DNA of 64,000 nucleotides from Pachypanchax playfairii (Eukaryota > Chordata > Actinopteri > Cyprinodontiformes > Aplocheilidae). Below are positions 1 through 12,016 of the stretch, in pieces (positions within the stretch are counted from its first letter, which is position 1; each line of letters starts with the position of its first letter). The stretch spans positions 942,417 through 1,006,416 of the forward strand of contig SSNP01000105.1 of NCBI GenBank assembly GCA_006937955.1, read 5' to 3'. A model generated the notes under the pieces. It ran no database searches, had not been told where the DNA came from, and was given only the letters and a program-made list of their open reading frames with translations. Made by a program: the position numbers and the translations under genes.

Positions 1-312
1 CCCTCTGTTTACCTGCAGGAAAAAAAAACAAGGCCAAGTTAAAACATAAATAAAGATGTAAAGATGATGCTCTGTTCTGGAATATCTTAAATAGTAAGGT
101 TAGGTTGACTTCACAGGCAAATAGTTTATATATCCACACCTGCAGAAAAACATACAGGACAATAAAAAAAAACATCTTCCAAAAGATTCAGTATTATATG
201 CATTTTTCCCAAATTTACTCCTATGCTTTATCTTTGAATTGTCTTTCCTTTTCTGTCCCACCTGAAAGAGCTAAAAATATCAGTAGAGTTTATCTCAGGA
301 GAACAAAATTAA

Positions 313-495
313 TTATCTGCCAGTGATTTGTCCCATTTCTGTTAAGTCTCCAGAGTTAATGACAATGTCATCGTTAAAAAAGTCAGAACCTACTTCCCTA
401 AATTTATAGAAAACGAGGCCATTAATCTGGGCCATCATCTTTGTTCTGCCTCTCAAGTCAAGCAAGTAGCCAAGCAGTGACATGAAGGATGAAGT
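313..495 (-). CDS. coding-like terminal segment, gene not recognised
   Basis: On the minus strand an AG acceptor preceded by TTAAC (TTAACAG) is followed by 60 open codons and a TAA stop at 313-315. The reading contains the strings SLLGYLLDLRGRTKMMAQI and VGSDFFNDDIVINSGDLT, which look protein-like (hydrophobic start, acidic middle) in otherwise AT-rich DNA. I do not recognise the family. It could be the last exon of a minus-strand gene that starts near 1326, but I could not build a convincing set of linking exons. A chance open frame is quite possible. Confidence 0.22.
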   Translation of the reverse strand, partial: TSSFMSLLGYLLDLRGRTKMMAQINGLVFYKFREVGSDFFNDDIVINSGDLTEMGQITGR

Positions 496-1263
496 CTGTT
501 AACATCTTTCTATTTATAAACGTTACCAACAAAAGATCAGTTAAATCTTAGGAAATTTACAGAAGTGTAGCAGGAGCTGTTGCCTTTCTTTTGACCTAAA
601 ACACAAAATCCTATTATTTTTAAACTTCCTTTATTAGTCTGCTATAGATAAAAGGACGTTCGTCATTACACAATCTGCATGTGGTAAAAGTTCAAAGAGC
701 CAAAACCTGTAATGAATTATTGACTTTGTGAGTGAAAGAGACTTAAATGAAAATAAATATCAAAATTGATTTATGTATTTGAATTAACCAACAATAGGAT
801 TTTAACTTTTAGATAAGTAACTAATCAATTCGTCATTATATAGTTTTTTTCTTCCAAAATACATATTTATAATTTTTGTCAAAGGTGAAACTTTGTTTTA
901 GTTTTAGTGTCAAACTTTATTTAGTTCATTAAATAACAGTTAATATTTTTCCCCTTGTAAGATTTTGGTCCCTGACTACACAATAAAGTGAACTTAACAA
1001 GAAAAAATGAAATTGTACTAAATTTATAGTTTAAATAACAGATCTGCACTTTTGCTAACACAACCAAATGAAACCTAAACTCGACTCTTTGCTAGCATAA
1101 ATAAACTTAAAGTCATGCTAGTTTCTATAACTTCATAAAAATGATGCAGTCAAGCACCTTAAGGGTTTTCTAGCGCTTTTTTCGAATTTAAAATAAGATA
1201 CGACAATTAACTTTCCATTAACTATAATTGAACTGTCATGCTGTTAATTAAACGTAACTTCAC

Positions 1264-1326
1264 CTGGAAGATGGGCGCCTGGATGCCCTCTCCTATCTTG
1301 TTCCGGATGTAGATGTGTCGGGACAT
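1264..1326 (-). CDS. candidate first coding exon of an unidentified minus-strand gene
   Basis: An ATG at 1326 with A at -3 opens 21 codons (MSRHIYIRNKIGEGIQAPIF then Q) ending exactly at a CAG|GTGAAG donor. The surrounding 1260-1600 is GC- and CpG-richer than either flank, as expected of a fish promoter and first exon. The frame stays open well upstream, but with no earlier ATG in it. The remaining exons would lie below 1264 or off the left edge. I cannot name the gene. This reading rests on the CpG-rich context, the start and the donor only. Confidence 0.35.
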
Positions 1327-1599
1327 TTCGGCCAGGACATCGGTCCAGAGGGCTGGCTGTTCCGGTCCAGCCCAGCGTAGGGATGGCGGGTTCCGGGTTG
1401 CGTGCTCCAGCTTCACACCACACCGGAGAACATGAGCTGCGACCCCGGCCGCTGCTCTCTCAAGCGTCCGTTACGAGCTTGCTGAACCGTTTGTTGCTGC
1501 TGCGCTCGCCGCTAGTGTTATGCCGAGAAGTGCACGCCTGCTAAGCTCTGCATCCCACGGGAACGCGCAAAAAGAGAAACCCGAAGAATGCCGAAGCAG

Positions 1600-3330
1600 C
1601 TTCGGCTACTGTTTTTTTTTATAGGGGCGTATCTACAAAATACTTGTTGGGGGGCTCATAACCTTAAAAATACCATGTAAATGGGCTCATAACCTTAAAA
1701 AACCTTTTCATTTACATTTCATGAATCAAATACAGTCATGGAGTGAGAAATTCCTCACAAGACTGAACAGACGACAGAGGAGGATTTTTCACCAATAAAG
1801 ATTAGAGCTGAATTAGTGCTGATATGACCTTGATAAGAGACACAGAGACATTCACACAAAAAACACCTGCAAGTCAGCACCAGCTGTTTAAATCCTGTCT
1901 GTGAGCACTGATCTGGGTCTTTTCTGGTGTTGGTTGAGAACAGAGTAGCAGCTTACACTGACTGTTCAGAGGCAGACTGGAAGAGGCCGCTTGTACAAGT
2001 GAGATTTTGTGACTCAAATTAAATACTTTAAACGAAGATTGCTGATTCCGTCCTTTACTTGTTTTTTCAAGAGTTTTGCTTCATCATTCAAATAAAAAAA
2101 AAAAAATTACACACTAATAGAGAAAGAATATGATCTGCCTTGCCATAATGATACTGTAGAAAGGACCTATATACATCCCTGATATTTACATTAAACAAGT
2201 CCAGTATTTGTAAATCATACACTGTAACTTGATAACTCGCACTATGGGGAGCCTAAGTCCCGCCCTTCTACTTCCGGTCCATGGGTCACCTACTGTAAAA
2301 AAAAAATGAATGAGAGTCAATGAAGCGATAAAAGTTATTTTCTGATCCAGTTTGAAATGCACCATGAACCGAACATATGATGTCCATGAATTGTAAAGAC
2401 AATTTTTGATGCAGAGAAAGTGATCATTTTCGACACGCGGCAAAAGTTATTTTAGGTTTTGTGTAAAAACACGTAGCGGACTAAAACAGCAAACCACGTC
2501 ACCAAACCACTCAACGAGACGAAGAAGAAGGGTTACTGTATGTGTGTGTGTGTTAATTGGGAAAAAATAACCAAACTTGTACAACATTTATAATAGTATT
2601 TTTAATAAAGAATTTTTACCAACATTCTGTTTAGTCATTACATATGCACCAATAAGCTGAATCTCAACAAATTTGAGCAATGTGCTCAAGACATAATGAA
2701 ACTCTTACGTACTTTAAATAGTTTGCTTCTTGTATTTAAATAAAATTTCAGTTAGTGGGTTAAAAATTGAAATTACAAATTTTAGGGTTGAATAAAGTCT
2801 CTTTCAAAGGTGCTGGTCCGCAGGAAAGGGCGCAACAAGTCAAGGTTTATTAGTGGTGCAGATCCATACACGTAGGCTCCTACATCTTGAATAACTGCTT
2901 TTCCTTTAATAAATCTGTGTTCTGATCATCCTTATGTTGACCGGCAGGAGAGTTTAGGATGAAAAATAGCTAGGCATGTTCAAGATTTTGGTCCGTCACT
3001 CATGCTGCGGTGCGCGGCCGGCGATTGGGGGAGATCAGCTGATCAGCAGTCCAATAAGCGGAACCGCGGCTCAGCCGATCCGATGTTAAGTACGCAAACG
3101 CGGGTTGTAAATATTAATCTGGTGCACCTTTTATATTTTGAGCTGGCATGTGTACCCTTGAGTCAATTGTTTGATATGAATTATATTACTGTCATATGAG
3201 CCTAAGCTAACAATTCACTTACCTGACAAGAAATGGATCAAACAAATTCAGATGTCCAAATTTTGCCTCTTTGATCCTGATTTAGCTTTGTTACGCTGCT
3301 TGCCAACACATTCTGTCAGAGAGCGTTACT
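1600..3330. other. intergenic stretch, no gene seen
   Basis: No frame with convincing splice signals or a recognisable protein was found. A 25-bp stretch (gggctcataaccttaaaaa and neighbours) occurs twice near 1650 and 1683. The segment 2230-2540 has the look of an old repeat remnant, but I could not assign it. From about 2990 the DNA becomes GC-rich. Confidence 0.4.
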
Positions 3331-3335
3331 TTGGT

Positions 3336-3430
3336 AAGATGGCCGCCGGTGATGCCGTTCGAAATGAGACATGATGCCTCGTCAAGTGCTGCTGCCTATT
3401 GGCGCTGGCGAGCGGTGCGGCCGCCATCTT
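3336..3430. promoter_or_regulatory. GC-rich segment with two inverted YY1-like motifs
   Basis: AAGATGGCCGCC (from 3336, plus strand) and AAGATGGCGGC (minus strand, ending near 3430) face each other across about 70 bp. The second matches the YY1 core exactly; the first has the central bases swapped. The segment lies about 490 bp before the USP-like gene start, in a GC-rich island. It may be a promoter element for that gene or part of an old repeat; neither is proven. Confidence 0.25.
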
Positions 3431-3915
3431 GGACCGGTGTCCCCCGCTCCCCCAGAGACATTATATAGATCATATACAATGATTATATACAATGTCTATG
3501 GGTGAGAAACTAACAAATGTTTATGTTTATGGTCAGTCGATGTCACGTGCTCGTGCTGAGCACACATGCGTCTGGGAGGAAATAGTTCAGAGCAGCTAAT
3601 CTGAACGACAAAGCTCTACATAAAGTAGCTAAGTCGGTTCAGAAAGTGTCGCTAGGTTTGTCGCTGGGCGTTTTTTGGACAAAAAGGTTGCTAAGGTAGT
3701 CTGAAGAGTCGTTAAAAATAGCGACAAAGTCGTAAGTTGGCAATAGTGGATAGAATGTACTCAGAACCAGTCATTTGATGACGTCACCAATTAGGTGCTT
3801 TTGATGTCATCCTTTTTATGTTCTAGCTACCAGCACTCTATCCCACTTTCTCACTGACCAGTAAGCACTGTTCAGATTTACCTATAATTTAATTTCACAC
3901 TAATACAAATTAAAG

Positions 3916-5826
3916 ATGCCTTTTCTAGCCATCGGGTTTTTAGTTGGAGGTTTAGTTACGAAGGGTGTACAAAAACTTTTAGATTATTACAGTGATGATG
4001 AAACATCAGCAAGTAAGCTTCCTCTCACAGATTACCATGAGGGGGAAATTAACACAGCAGACAAAAAGCAGAACTTAAGTGATAAAGAACCAGGTGTGAC
4101 TCAGTGTCTACAGAATCCTGAACTGGACCCAACATCTGGAGATGAAGAACCAAGTCTGAGCACTTGTACTTATGAAGATCCTGCTCCTACCACAGATCAC
4201 CATGAAGGAACTAATTCTATAACAGAAGAAGAAACACAGACACAGAAGAATGAAGAACCAGGTGTGACTCAGTGTCTACAGAATCCTGAACTGGACCCAA
4301 CATCTGGAGAAGAAGAACCAAGTCTGAGCACTTATACTTATGAAGATCCTGCTCCTACCACAGATTACCATGAAGGAACTAATTCTATAACAGAAGAAGA
4401 AACACAGACACAGAAGAATGAAGAACCAGGTGTGACTCAGTGTCTACAGAATCCTGAACTGGACCCAACATCTGGAGAAGAAGAACCAAGTCTGAGCACT
4501 TATACTTATGAAGATCCTGCTCCTACCACAGATTACCATGAAGGAACTAATTCTATAACAGAAGAAGAAACACAGACACAGAAGAATGAAGAACCAGGTG
4601 TGACTCAGTGTCTACAGAATCCTGAACTGGACCCAACATCTGGAGAAGAAGAACCAAGTCTGAGCACTTATACTTATGAAGATCCTGCTCCTACCACAGA
4701 TTACCATGAAGGAACTAATTCTATAACAGAAGAAGAAACACAGACACAGAAGAATGAAGAACCAGGTGTGACTCAGTGTCTACAGAATCCTGAACTGGAC
4801 CCAACATCTGGAGAAGAAGAACCAAGTCTGAGCACTTGTACTTATGAAAATGCTGTTCCTACCACAGATCAAGGAACTAATTCTACGACACTTAAGACAC
4901 TGAGGAATGAAGAATTAAGCCTGGCTAGATGTCTACAGAATCCTGAACTGGACCCAACATCTGGAGATAAACTGATTGAGAGCTTTTGTTCTTTTGCAAA
5001 CAGGTCAGGAATCAGCTGGATGAATTCTGTGACTCAGGCAACAGTAAACTTGACAACTGTTAAAAATAAGCTGAGGGACAAATTGGATGCAGATTTGACA
5101 TGTTTATCAACAATTCCCATGTACTCTGACTTGTTCCTGAGTGCTCTGCGCAATCCAGGGACACTTTTTCACTCCAGTGACATTTTTGAGGCGTTGAACA
5201 TGATCAAACAGCAAATACCCTCACTAGCACACCCAGGCCAAAATCAGGTTCTCGACTTTTTGGATCCAGTTATGTCGTGGTTGGACAAATGTCAAGTTAC
5301 GTCAGCTCTGTGTGTAACTAAGGCAAAGAGGTGTTCGAAATGTAGGAGGACCAGAGTCACTGAAACCAGAGTCGGTAACATCTGCTATCTGCCACTTCCA
5401 CAAGAAAATGATAGCATCGGTTCTCTTTTCAACCAGTTATTGTTGAATATTAGTGATTCTGATAATGACCGATGCTGTTTAAATAACGAAGAAAAGAGTA
5501 AATATTTCTACTGTAACAACCCCGACCTCATCATCTTATACTCGCAAAGAATAGAGGAAAAGTCCAGCCACAGAGAAACAGTTTATCCAGATGAAATCCT
5601 TGATGTTCCTGTAGCATCTGGAACAAACAAGTATCGTCTATCCTCTGTGATTTGTCAAAAACTGGAAGGTTATCAAAAACATGACTTTTACACTTTAATT
5701 TTTTTGAAACAACAAATATTTAAAGCTCATGATTGGTTAATTTCAGATGTAACCAGGTACAGGGAGGAGTTCCTAGATAAAAATGGAGTTGTTTACATTT
5801 ATGAAAAGATCTCAGAAGGTCAATAA
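3916..5826 (+). CDS. intronless repeat protein with a divergent USP-like (USP37-type) domain, probable pseudo-deubiquitinase
   Basis: A single uninterrupted 636-codon frame. Residues 4-22 are hydrophobic (short membrane or buried segment). Residues 57-355 are acidic tandem repeats of 56 residues built around TQCLQNPELDPTSG and THEGTNSITEEE-like blocks. Residues about 357-633 resemble a ubiquitin-specific protease. FANRSGISWMNS (360-371) aligns without gaps to the Cys box FxNLGNTCYMNS, placing Ser367 at the catalytic Cys. CSKC (473-476) fits the zinc-knuckle CxxC. YRLSSVI, then HDFYT (589-593), HDWLISD and VVYIYEK follow the USP His-box order. At the usual GHY position the best ungapped fit gives DFY, so the His may also be lost, with His589 two residues away. 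In active USPs this domain cleaves ubiquitin chains; here binding without cleavage is more likely. The alignment comes from memory of USP37-family proteins. The lack of introns suggests a retrocopy origin or a fish-specific expansion. Confidence 0.72.
   Translation: MPFLAIGFLVGGLVTKGVQKLLDYYSDDETSASKLPLTDYHEGEINTADKKQNLSDKEPGVTQCLQNPELDPTSGDEEPSLSTCTYEDPAPTTDHHEGTNSITEEETQTQKNEEPGVTQCLQNPELDPTSGEEEPSLSTYTYEDPAPTTDYHEGTNSITEEETQTQKNEEPGVTQCLQNPELDPTSGEEEPSLSTYTYEDPAPTTDYHEGTNSITEEETQTQKNEEPGVTQCLQNPELDPTSGEEEPSLSTYTYEDPAPTTDYHEGTNSITEEETQTQKNEEPGVTQCLQNPELDPTSGEEEPSLSTCTYENAVPTTDQGTNSTTLKTLRNEELSLARCLQNPELDPTSGDKLIESFCSFANRSGISWMNSVTQATVNLTTVKNKLRDKLDADLTCLSTIPMYSDLFLSALRNPGTLFHSSDIFEALNMIKQQIPSLAHPGQNQVLDFLDPVMSWLDKCQVTSALCVTKAKRCSKCRRTRVTETRVGNICYLPLPQENDSIGSLFNQLLLNISDSDNDRCCLNNEEKSKYFYCNNPDLIILYSQRIEEKSSHRETVYPDEILDVPVASGTNKYRLSSVICQKLEGYQKHDFYTLIFLKQQIFKAHDWLISDVTRYREEFLDKNGVVYIYEKISEGQ
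4084..4970 (+). repeat. in-frame 168-bp tandem repeat inside the USP-like gene
   Basis: Units start at 4084, 4252, 4420, 4588 and 4756, each 168 bp (56 codons). The fifth is shortened at its end, and a sixth fragment keeps only CLQNPELDPTSG. The units starting at 4252, 4420 and 4588 are essentially identical at the nucleotide level. The first differs at a few codons (for example DEE for EEE, HH for YH). This points to recent unit duplication or homogenisation while keeping the frame. Confidence 0.93.
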
Positions 5827-6122
5827 GAGAAACTAAGCTAGTAGGGGGAATTTTTGTAAATGTAGAAATGTGACAGTGACTTGTTGAAGATGTTTCTGGT
5901 ATGTTTCTATCTTGTCTGCATGGATTAACACTGACATCTAGTGGTAACAAGTGGCTCCTGCAGCCAAACAGACCTGACTTGCTGCTTTGAGAGAAACCTG
6001 GTTATAATTAATAATCATATGGATTAAATTAGGATTGGACTCAAAAAGATGACTATAAATGGGATTGTTAAGAGCCAGGATCTGTGTTTTAAAACCTCTT
6101 AACTGTTTTCAAAAGATGAGTA

Positions 6123-6128
6123 AATAAA
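6123..6128 (+). terminator. AATAAA poly(A) signal, USP-like gene
   Basis: First plus-strand AATAAA after the stop codon at 5824-5826, giving a 3' UTR of about 300 bp. Assignment is by position only. Confidence 0.4.
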
Positions 6129-6149
6129 ATGATGTTTTTTATCTTTTAG

Positions 6150-6490
6150 ATCAAAAATTATGGGCTGCACCGGGGAACTGTTGGTAGCACTGTTGCCTTG
6201 CAGTGAGATGGTCCCAGGTTTGAATCCTGGCTGGGGTCTTTCTGCATGGAGTTTGCATGTGCTCCCCGTGCATGCGTGGGTTTTCTCCGGGGGCTCCGGT
6301 TTCCTCCCACATACCAAAAACTTGCAAGATGTTAATTGGTGATTCGAAAATGTGAGTGGTTGTTTGTCTATGTGTTGCCCTCTGATGGACTGGTAACTTG
6401 TCCAATGTGTCCCCTGCCTCTCGTCTTATGACTGCAGGAGATGGACACCAGCTCCCTGCGAGTCTAAACAGGAAGAAGCAGGTTTAGAAA
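6150..6490 (+). repeat. dispersed fish repeat, SINE-like copy
   Basis: The run begins GGGCTGCACCGGGGAACTG and contains GGTTTGAATCCTGG (like a tRNA B box), ATGGAGTTTGCATGTGCTCC, GGTTTCCTCCCACA and TGGACTGGTAACTTGTCC. These blocks occur in this order in a very common teleost repeat I recognise but cannot name with certainty. It ends near GAAACTGGATGCATC. The short open frames inside it are not genes. A second, more decayed copy lies at 31200-31435. Confidence 0.75.
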
Positions 6491-9400
6491 CTGGATGCAT
6501 CAAAAATTATAGAAATATCAACTTAAGATGATGAAAAATGCTTTAAACTTCCCTATAGTACAAAAATATTAAACAAGAAAAACTACAATATTGCATATTT
6601 TTTCTAAATAAATATTATCAGCTTCTGTCCTTTGCATGACAAATTTTTGTGTTTTTTGAAAATTGAAGTAATTTAAATGGCAGATATTTGTGATTGGAAA
6701 CTGTTTTCAAAATAAATTAAAAACACAAAAATCACAGCAAAGCTGCATTTTACAAGAGTGTTAATTACATACAAGCACATGCATGAAATGTCAAAAACAC
6801 ACACCCACTTGAAAAGTTGCATTTCCTGCAGAAATGCAGTGTGAATGCTGGAAGGTGAAACATTCGAGTTAAATGCAGCTGAAAAAGTTGCATGGAATTT
6901 ATAAGTTGGTTCTCCTGCTACGGGTTCTAGAAGCACACAAAGTCCACATCTCCTCCTTATCTTTTCCATTCATTTTTTTTTTCAGATTTTTCGTCTGAGA
7001 GCTGAAAAGTTTATAAAACTTAAACTGTTATTTCTTGAAAACCGTAAAAGATATCAAACTGCTGAATCATACGACAACAGTTGAATGTCTTGTGACTCGT
7101 TTAAAAGTTGAATAATGTTTCTAAGTTGAAGTATGCTGAAGTAGTTAATAGCTGAATGAATTTCGAGGATCTGAAGCAAACTCGATGTATTTCAATGGAG
7201 CTAAACAAAGGCGCAAAAAAGTTTCATAACTTAAAAAATTGAAGTCATATCAATACCAGAAGTCATAGCACACATCTCCTGAATGAGCCGCACGTTTTGA
7301 TATATTAATCACTGAAATCGGATGAAATGATGATGATGATGAAATGCCGTCCAGCATTCACACTGATTAATCACCATCATGAGTCTGAGGTGAAACGGCA
7401 CACTTGTACATTTGATAGAAGTTTTCTGGAGCTTTTCTGACAGATTATTTGTGCAGAATTGCCCATTCTTACTGTTTTCAAAGCAATTTATAGGATACAG
7501 ACATTTTCTTCTGGTCTTCAGCTTTATGACAAAGATCTTGTTCAAACTGGGGCAACTTGCAGCCTTTTTTTTTTTTTTAATCTTTCTTGATGAAAATATA
7601 GCTCAAAATTGAACTTCTCCATTAGTCAAACATCTGTTGCTTATTTTTCTTTCACTTTTTCTATAAGCTACACTCACCTGAGCAAAACTGCACTTAGAAC
7701 AGACATCTTCAAAATACTAAAGTTCCTATGCTTTAAATAGAAACAGGACACATATAAACCACTTTGTTACTCAACACTGCATGAATCCATTTGGCTGTAA
7801 ACATGATAGTCCACTAGCACAGTTAACTAAAACTAAATGGGATCTTTATTTTTGGCTCAAACTGAGGAAAGCATGTGATGTACAGTTTCCCAAGGAAGCT
7901 TGTGTGGTGGTAACGGCTCTCTATACGTCTGAGTACTTTCATATCAGAGCAAGTGAAAACGAGCCAATTTACTTCCCAGATTTCTGTCTGCACATGTTCA
8001 GACCCTCTTTGATCAAACACATCTAACAACTCTGTGTGTGCGGTGGATTATGCAACTTTAACTTGGCAGGATTAAGTTGTTTTGCTCCATTTTGAACCGG
8101 TCAGCTCCCTCACTGGCCGAATTTGTTGGTTCCCGACTTTCATTTAATCAGCAAATTATGCGCAAAAAGCAAACAAATATAACCACCGTTTATGAAGTGG
8201 TGAATCTTCGATATGTTTTATTATTCACGGCCTTTGTGTTCCATGAATGAATAAATTAATAACGTGCACGAGGGTTGTCTGTGGTTTAGCAGCAGATTAA
8301 ACTGTCAGACAGCAGAGCTGCGCTGCTCACTGGACTGTGAACAATAAACACTGCAGTGCCCTCTGCTCAGAACAAAGATGTGAGAATTATACCGCAGGGT
8401 GGGAACCAGTAGTTGCTGGTCTAAGATGAAACCCTGGAGATGTCTCATTCCTCTCTACATGCACACACTCTGCGGTGTCACAGATCCTGATATTGAAAAA
8501 AGTGTCTGTTCTGTGTTTTCTGGCATTGGAACAGACTGTTACTGCCAGAATCCGGCTCCCAGTTTCAATGGGAAACACAAACGGGATTAAAACCTGGATT
8601 TCCTCGATCTCAGCCTCTAATTTCCTTTCATTCAACAAGTAATAATCCCATTGGCAATACAATAGAGTTATAGAGGAAAAGTAGCAGATCTGATCAAAAA
8701 CCTAAAATCATTCCATCACCTTCTGCTGAAATCACCCACACGAAGATGTGTGAACCACAGACTGGAAATCAGATGTTCTACACGCTCTAAAAGGCTGTAA
8801 AATAGAGTCCGCTCATCCATCAACACACTTTCTATATTTGGGAGCTTGTGCGGCTTCTATTATTCATCAGTTAACCTCACAAAAACTATTAGCACGAGCA
8901 ACAAAGAGACGGAGCTCCAGATCTACCTGTGTGTCCCTTTCCTGTCATAAAATATACATTATAAAATTCATCACTTAAAGGAAAAGAAGGGGAATAGGTC
9001 AGAAAAAGACAAGTAACATCTCCTCCCTGTTATTCTGTCTGTTTTCACACAGACAACTGAGCTCAAGCAAAAACTAGACCCTTAAAAACTTATCCAAGTT
9101 CACGTGGCCTCCACACAGACAAGTTGTATGGTTCATCTTTCACATCAGTTTTTTTTCTTTTAAAGAAAATCATTCAATTTAATTTAATCAACAGGATTCT
9201 TTTTACAGTGTACTTTATACAAAAATATAGAGTACTGAAAGTGTACAGTTTGAAAGACAGTGTTAAGTCAATTTTATATCACGTTTTTGGGAGCAAAACT
9301 AGTTAATTCATTGACAATATTAGAATAGATTGTATTCAACAGATTGAAGCAGATTTTAATATAATTTCCTGCTTTTCATGTAAATCTTTAAACTTTCCTG

Positions 9401-11190
9401 ATCTCATACAAATACTTTTGTTCAGTTTGAATAAAACAGAGTCAGAGTCAAAACGTAAACTGTATCTTGAAACATCACAAAAAACATGTTGAGAAACAAT
9501 CAAATCCATTTCAGGGTATTTACAATTTATAAACACATAAGTTTCAATTTTGAAAATCAACATCTTGTCTTAGAGTTAAAAAAACAACATATTTAAAGCT
9601 CAAATTTGTAGTTTTTAATCTTTTAAAACCCCAAATTTTACTGTGCCATATTAAGGTAATTACTAAGTCATCAAATCTTGTATTTGGGTCTTTCTGAAAG
9701 CACTCAAACAAAACCTGTTAAAAACACAATAAACATCATTTACAAGGTGAAAAACTAATAATCTTGTTATATAATAAATGAATACATTGTGAGATTTTCA
9801 GACAAACTTTCTTGCAGAAAACCTTTCAATTTGGTACTAAATATGAAGGAAAACATTTTAAAAATATACAATTTTAACAACTTTCCTCTTCATTCCAATT
9901 ACTTACGGTGCAGCATTTCAGCTCAAAGTGCAAAAATGTAAATCTCGTTCATTAGTCAAACGGTCAATTTCCAGTTTATTAGTGACTCTTTAGATAAAAC
10001 ACATGCATTCATATGTTTTAATGTATGAAAATAGTTTTAAACTGAAGGGTATAAAGGTCATCTCACCTTTTGTTTTCCAAATACCAAGATTCAAAAAGTC
10101 TTTTAAAAGTTTAAAAGCTTAAACAGAATGTCATATGTAGAAATACGTGACATGCTAAAAATGATAAATACAGGATTAATAGAAGCACCAGCAATGTTGT
10201 CCTGATAAAGTCAGACTCCAAACAGGAGAAAAACATACAAATATTTAAATATAACAAGGAGAATTTAAAATGTTCTTTATCTGTTAGAAAGAAATTTCTT
10301 TCATGATCATGTATATTTATCAAAACAGACTTAAATAGTTTGTTTCAAAAGTGTCTGACGGATAAAAACAAATTTCAGAGTTTCGATTTATCACACTGGT
10401 AGATTATTTTAGTCAAAAACTGAGTACAAACATCTAAAACCAAATAAATCTATTGCAAAATAACCGACATCATAAACTCCTGAATTTAGTTGTAAAGTCT
10501 GTCAAAGACTCAAGAGTTGTTCATGTTTTGTTTATAGATGGAAATAATTTTATGTTAGTGAAATAATCATACAGCAAATGAATCCACCATTACAAACAGT
10601 GGAATCAGTAAATATGCCAAAAAAGGGTTGAACTAGGTCGTTATCACAATATCAGTATTGTAATAATTCACATCACGGTGCTGTGGACCCTGATGACCCA
10701 ACAGAAAGACCTGAAGGAGGAAAATCAATATTTGTTGCAGCAGATATCGTTCTCATGATACTCAGTTTGCAATTTAATGTTTTTCTCATTTTGTGCAGCT
10801 CTAATTCAAAATAATTTATACAACCTGCTGATCCAAAAGTCATCAACATATCTTAAACAGTGTACAGTACAAAGCAGGATGTTTCATAACCTGTCGTATT
10901 CAGTGTTTATCATTAAAATTAAAGCAAGTGAGACATAAATCTAAACGTCCACATCATAAATCTATTCAGAGTTTCAGTATCTTACAGTTTGTCTCTACAA
11001 GACTCCAAACAGGCTGTAAATCAGGAAGCTGTTGTTTATAATGGAATAGCAGGGATTAAGAAAATCCTCATAACCTCATAACCTGTGGATATTTCTCCTT
11101 CCTGTAGTGAATCCAGGTGAGATTGAACTTCCTGTTACTGCAAGCTGTGATGAAACGCTAAACAGCAGGTGGAAACTTAGTTTTTGTTGA
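6491..11190. other. 4.7-kb gene-free AT-rich stretch
   Basis: I saw no exon with a recognisable protein in this AT-rich DNA. The few frames over 60 codons lack family signatures and flanking splice logic. A (GATGAT)n-like run sits near 7325. Confidence 0.5.
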
Positions 11191-11197
11191 GTTGATG

Positions 11198-11203
11198 TTT
11201 ATT
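11198..11203 (-). terminator. sema5b: candidate AATAAA poly(A) signal of sema5b
   Basis: TTTATT on the plus strand, i.e. AATAAA on the minus strand. I found no closer match in the 0.8 kb after the sema5b stop, so the 3' UTR would be about 820 bp. Positional inference only. Confidence 0.4.
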
Positions 11204-12016
11204 TCCTTAATAAAAATGCTGCAGAATCTCTACTTATGGAAAAATACAATGTTTTCTGCTCTCTGCTGTGGTTACTGTTGAGTTGTAATGTCCTTCAGCC
11301 ACCTCAAGGGAGGCAGTAGCACCCACTTCCTGTGCTGATGAAGTGTTTCAACAGCTCCAGGAGAGCAGAGAACATCACAGAACATCAGGAAGGATGAAGA
11401 AAACTCCTGTAGATGTTGTTCTATAAGAGAACAAAGAAGAAGAAGAAGACGACATCCTCATTGGAGGGTCAAGACTGATGAACTTCATCCATGGACATTT
11501 TTCTGGTTTGCAAACTTTTGAGTGAATCTGACCTCATGCAGCTCCTGTAGATAGTTTGTTGTTTTGTGCAACAATTTCTTCTTCTTCTTCTTAACAACTA
11601 GATTTTGACACTTGGGAAGAATGAAAGTTTTTCAAAATAGTCTCGGGAAGAATTTCTCCAAGTATGTGAGTAACTGAATCACGATGACATCATATTGAAT
11701 ATTTTTTTCTGAAAAAATGCAAAAATCCTGACCAAAAATCTTTTTTAACTATTAGACATAACTTAAACAACTTAAAGAGAAAACCACTGATCCTGGAACA
11801 GTACGAGGCTGCTGATGTTTCAAAACGGCCCCACAAAGTAAAATTTCATTGTCCTGAGCAAAAAACAAAAACCCTCCTACATTTCAAGATAAATGTATTT
11901 TGAGTGGTCTGACCAGATAATTTGACTGAAAAACATTTTGGTGTTTACTTCAGACTATTTAAAACCTTTTCTTCCATCATGCTGAACGTAAAAACACTGT
12001 GGGGGGGGGGATCCGA

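Noticed and set aside
6200..6240. tRNA-like B box
   Set aside because: It is part of the dispersed repeat; there is no foldable full tRNA and no A box at the right distance with matching stems.
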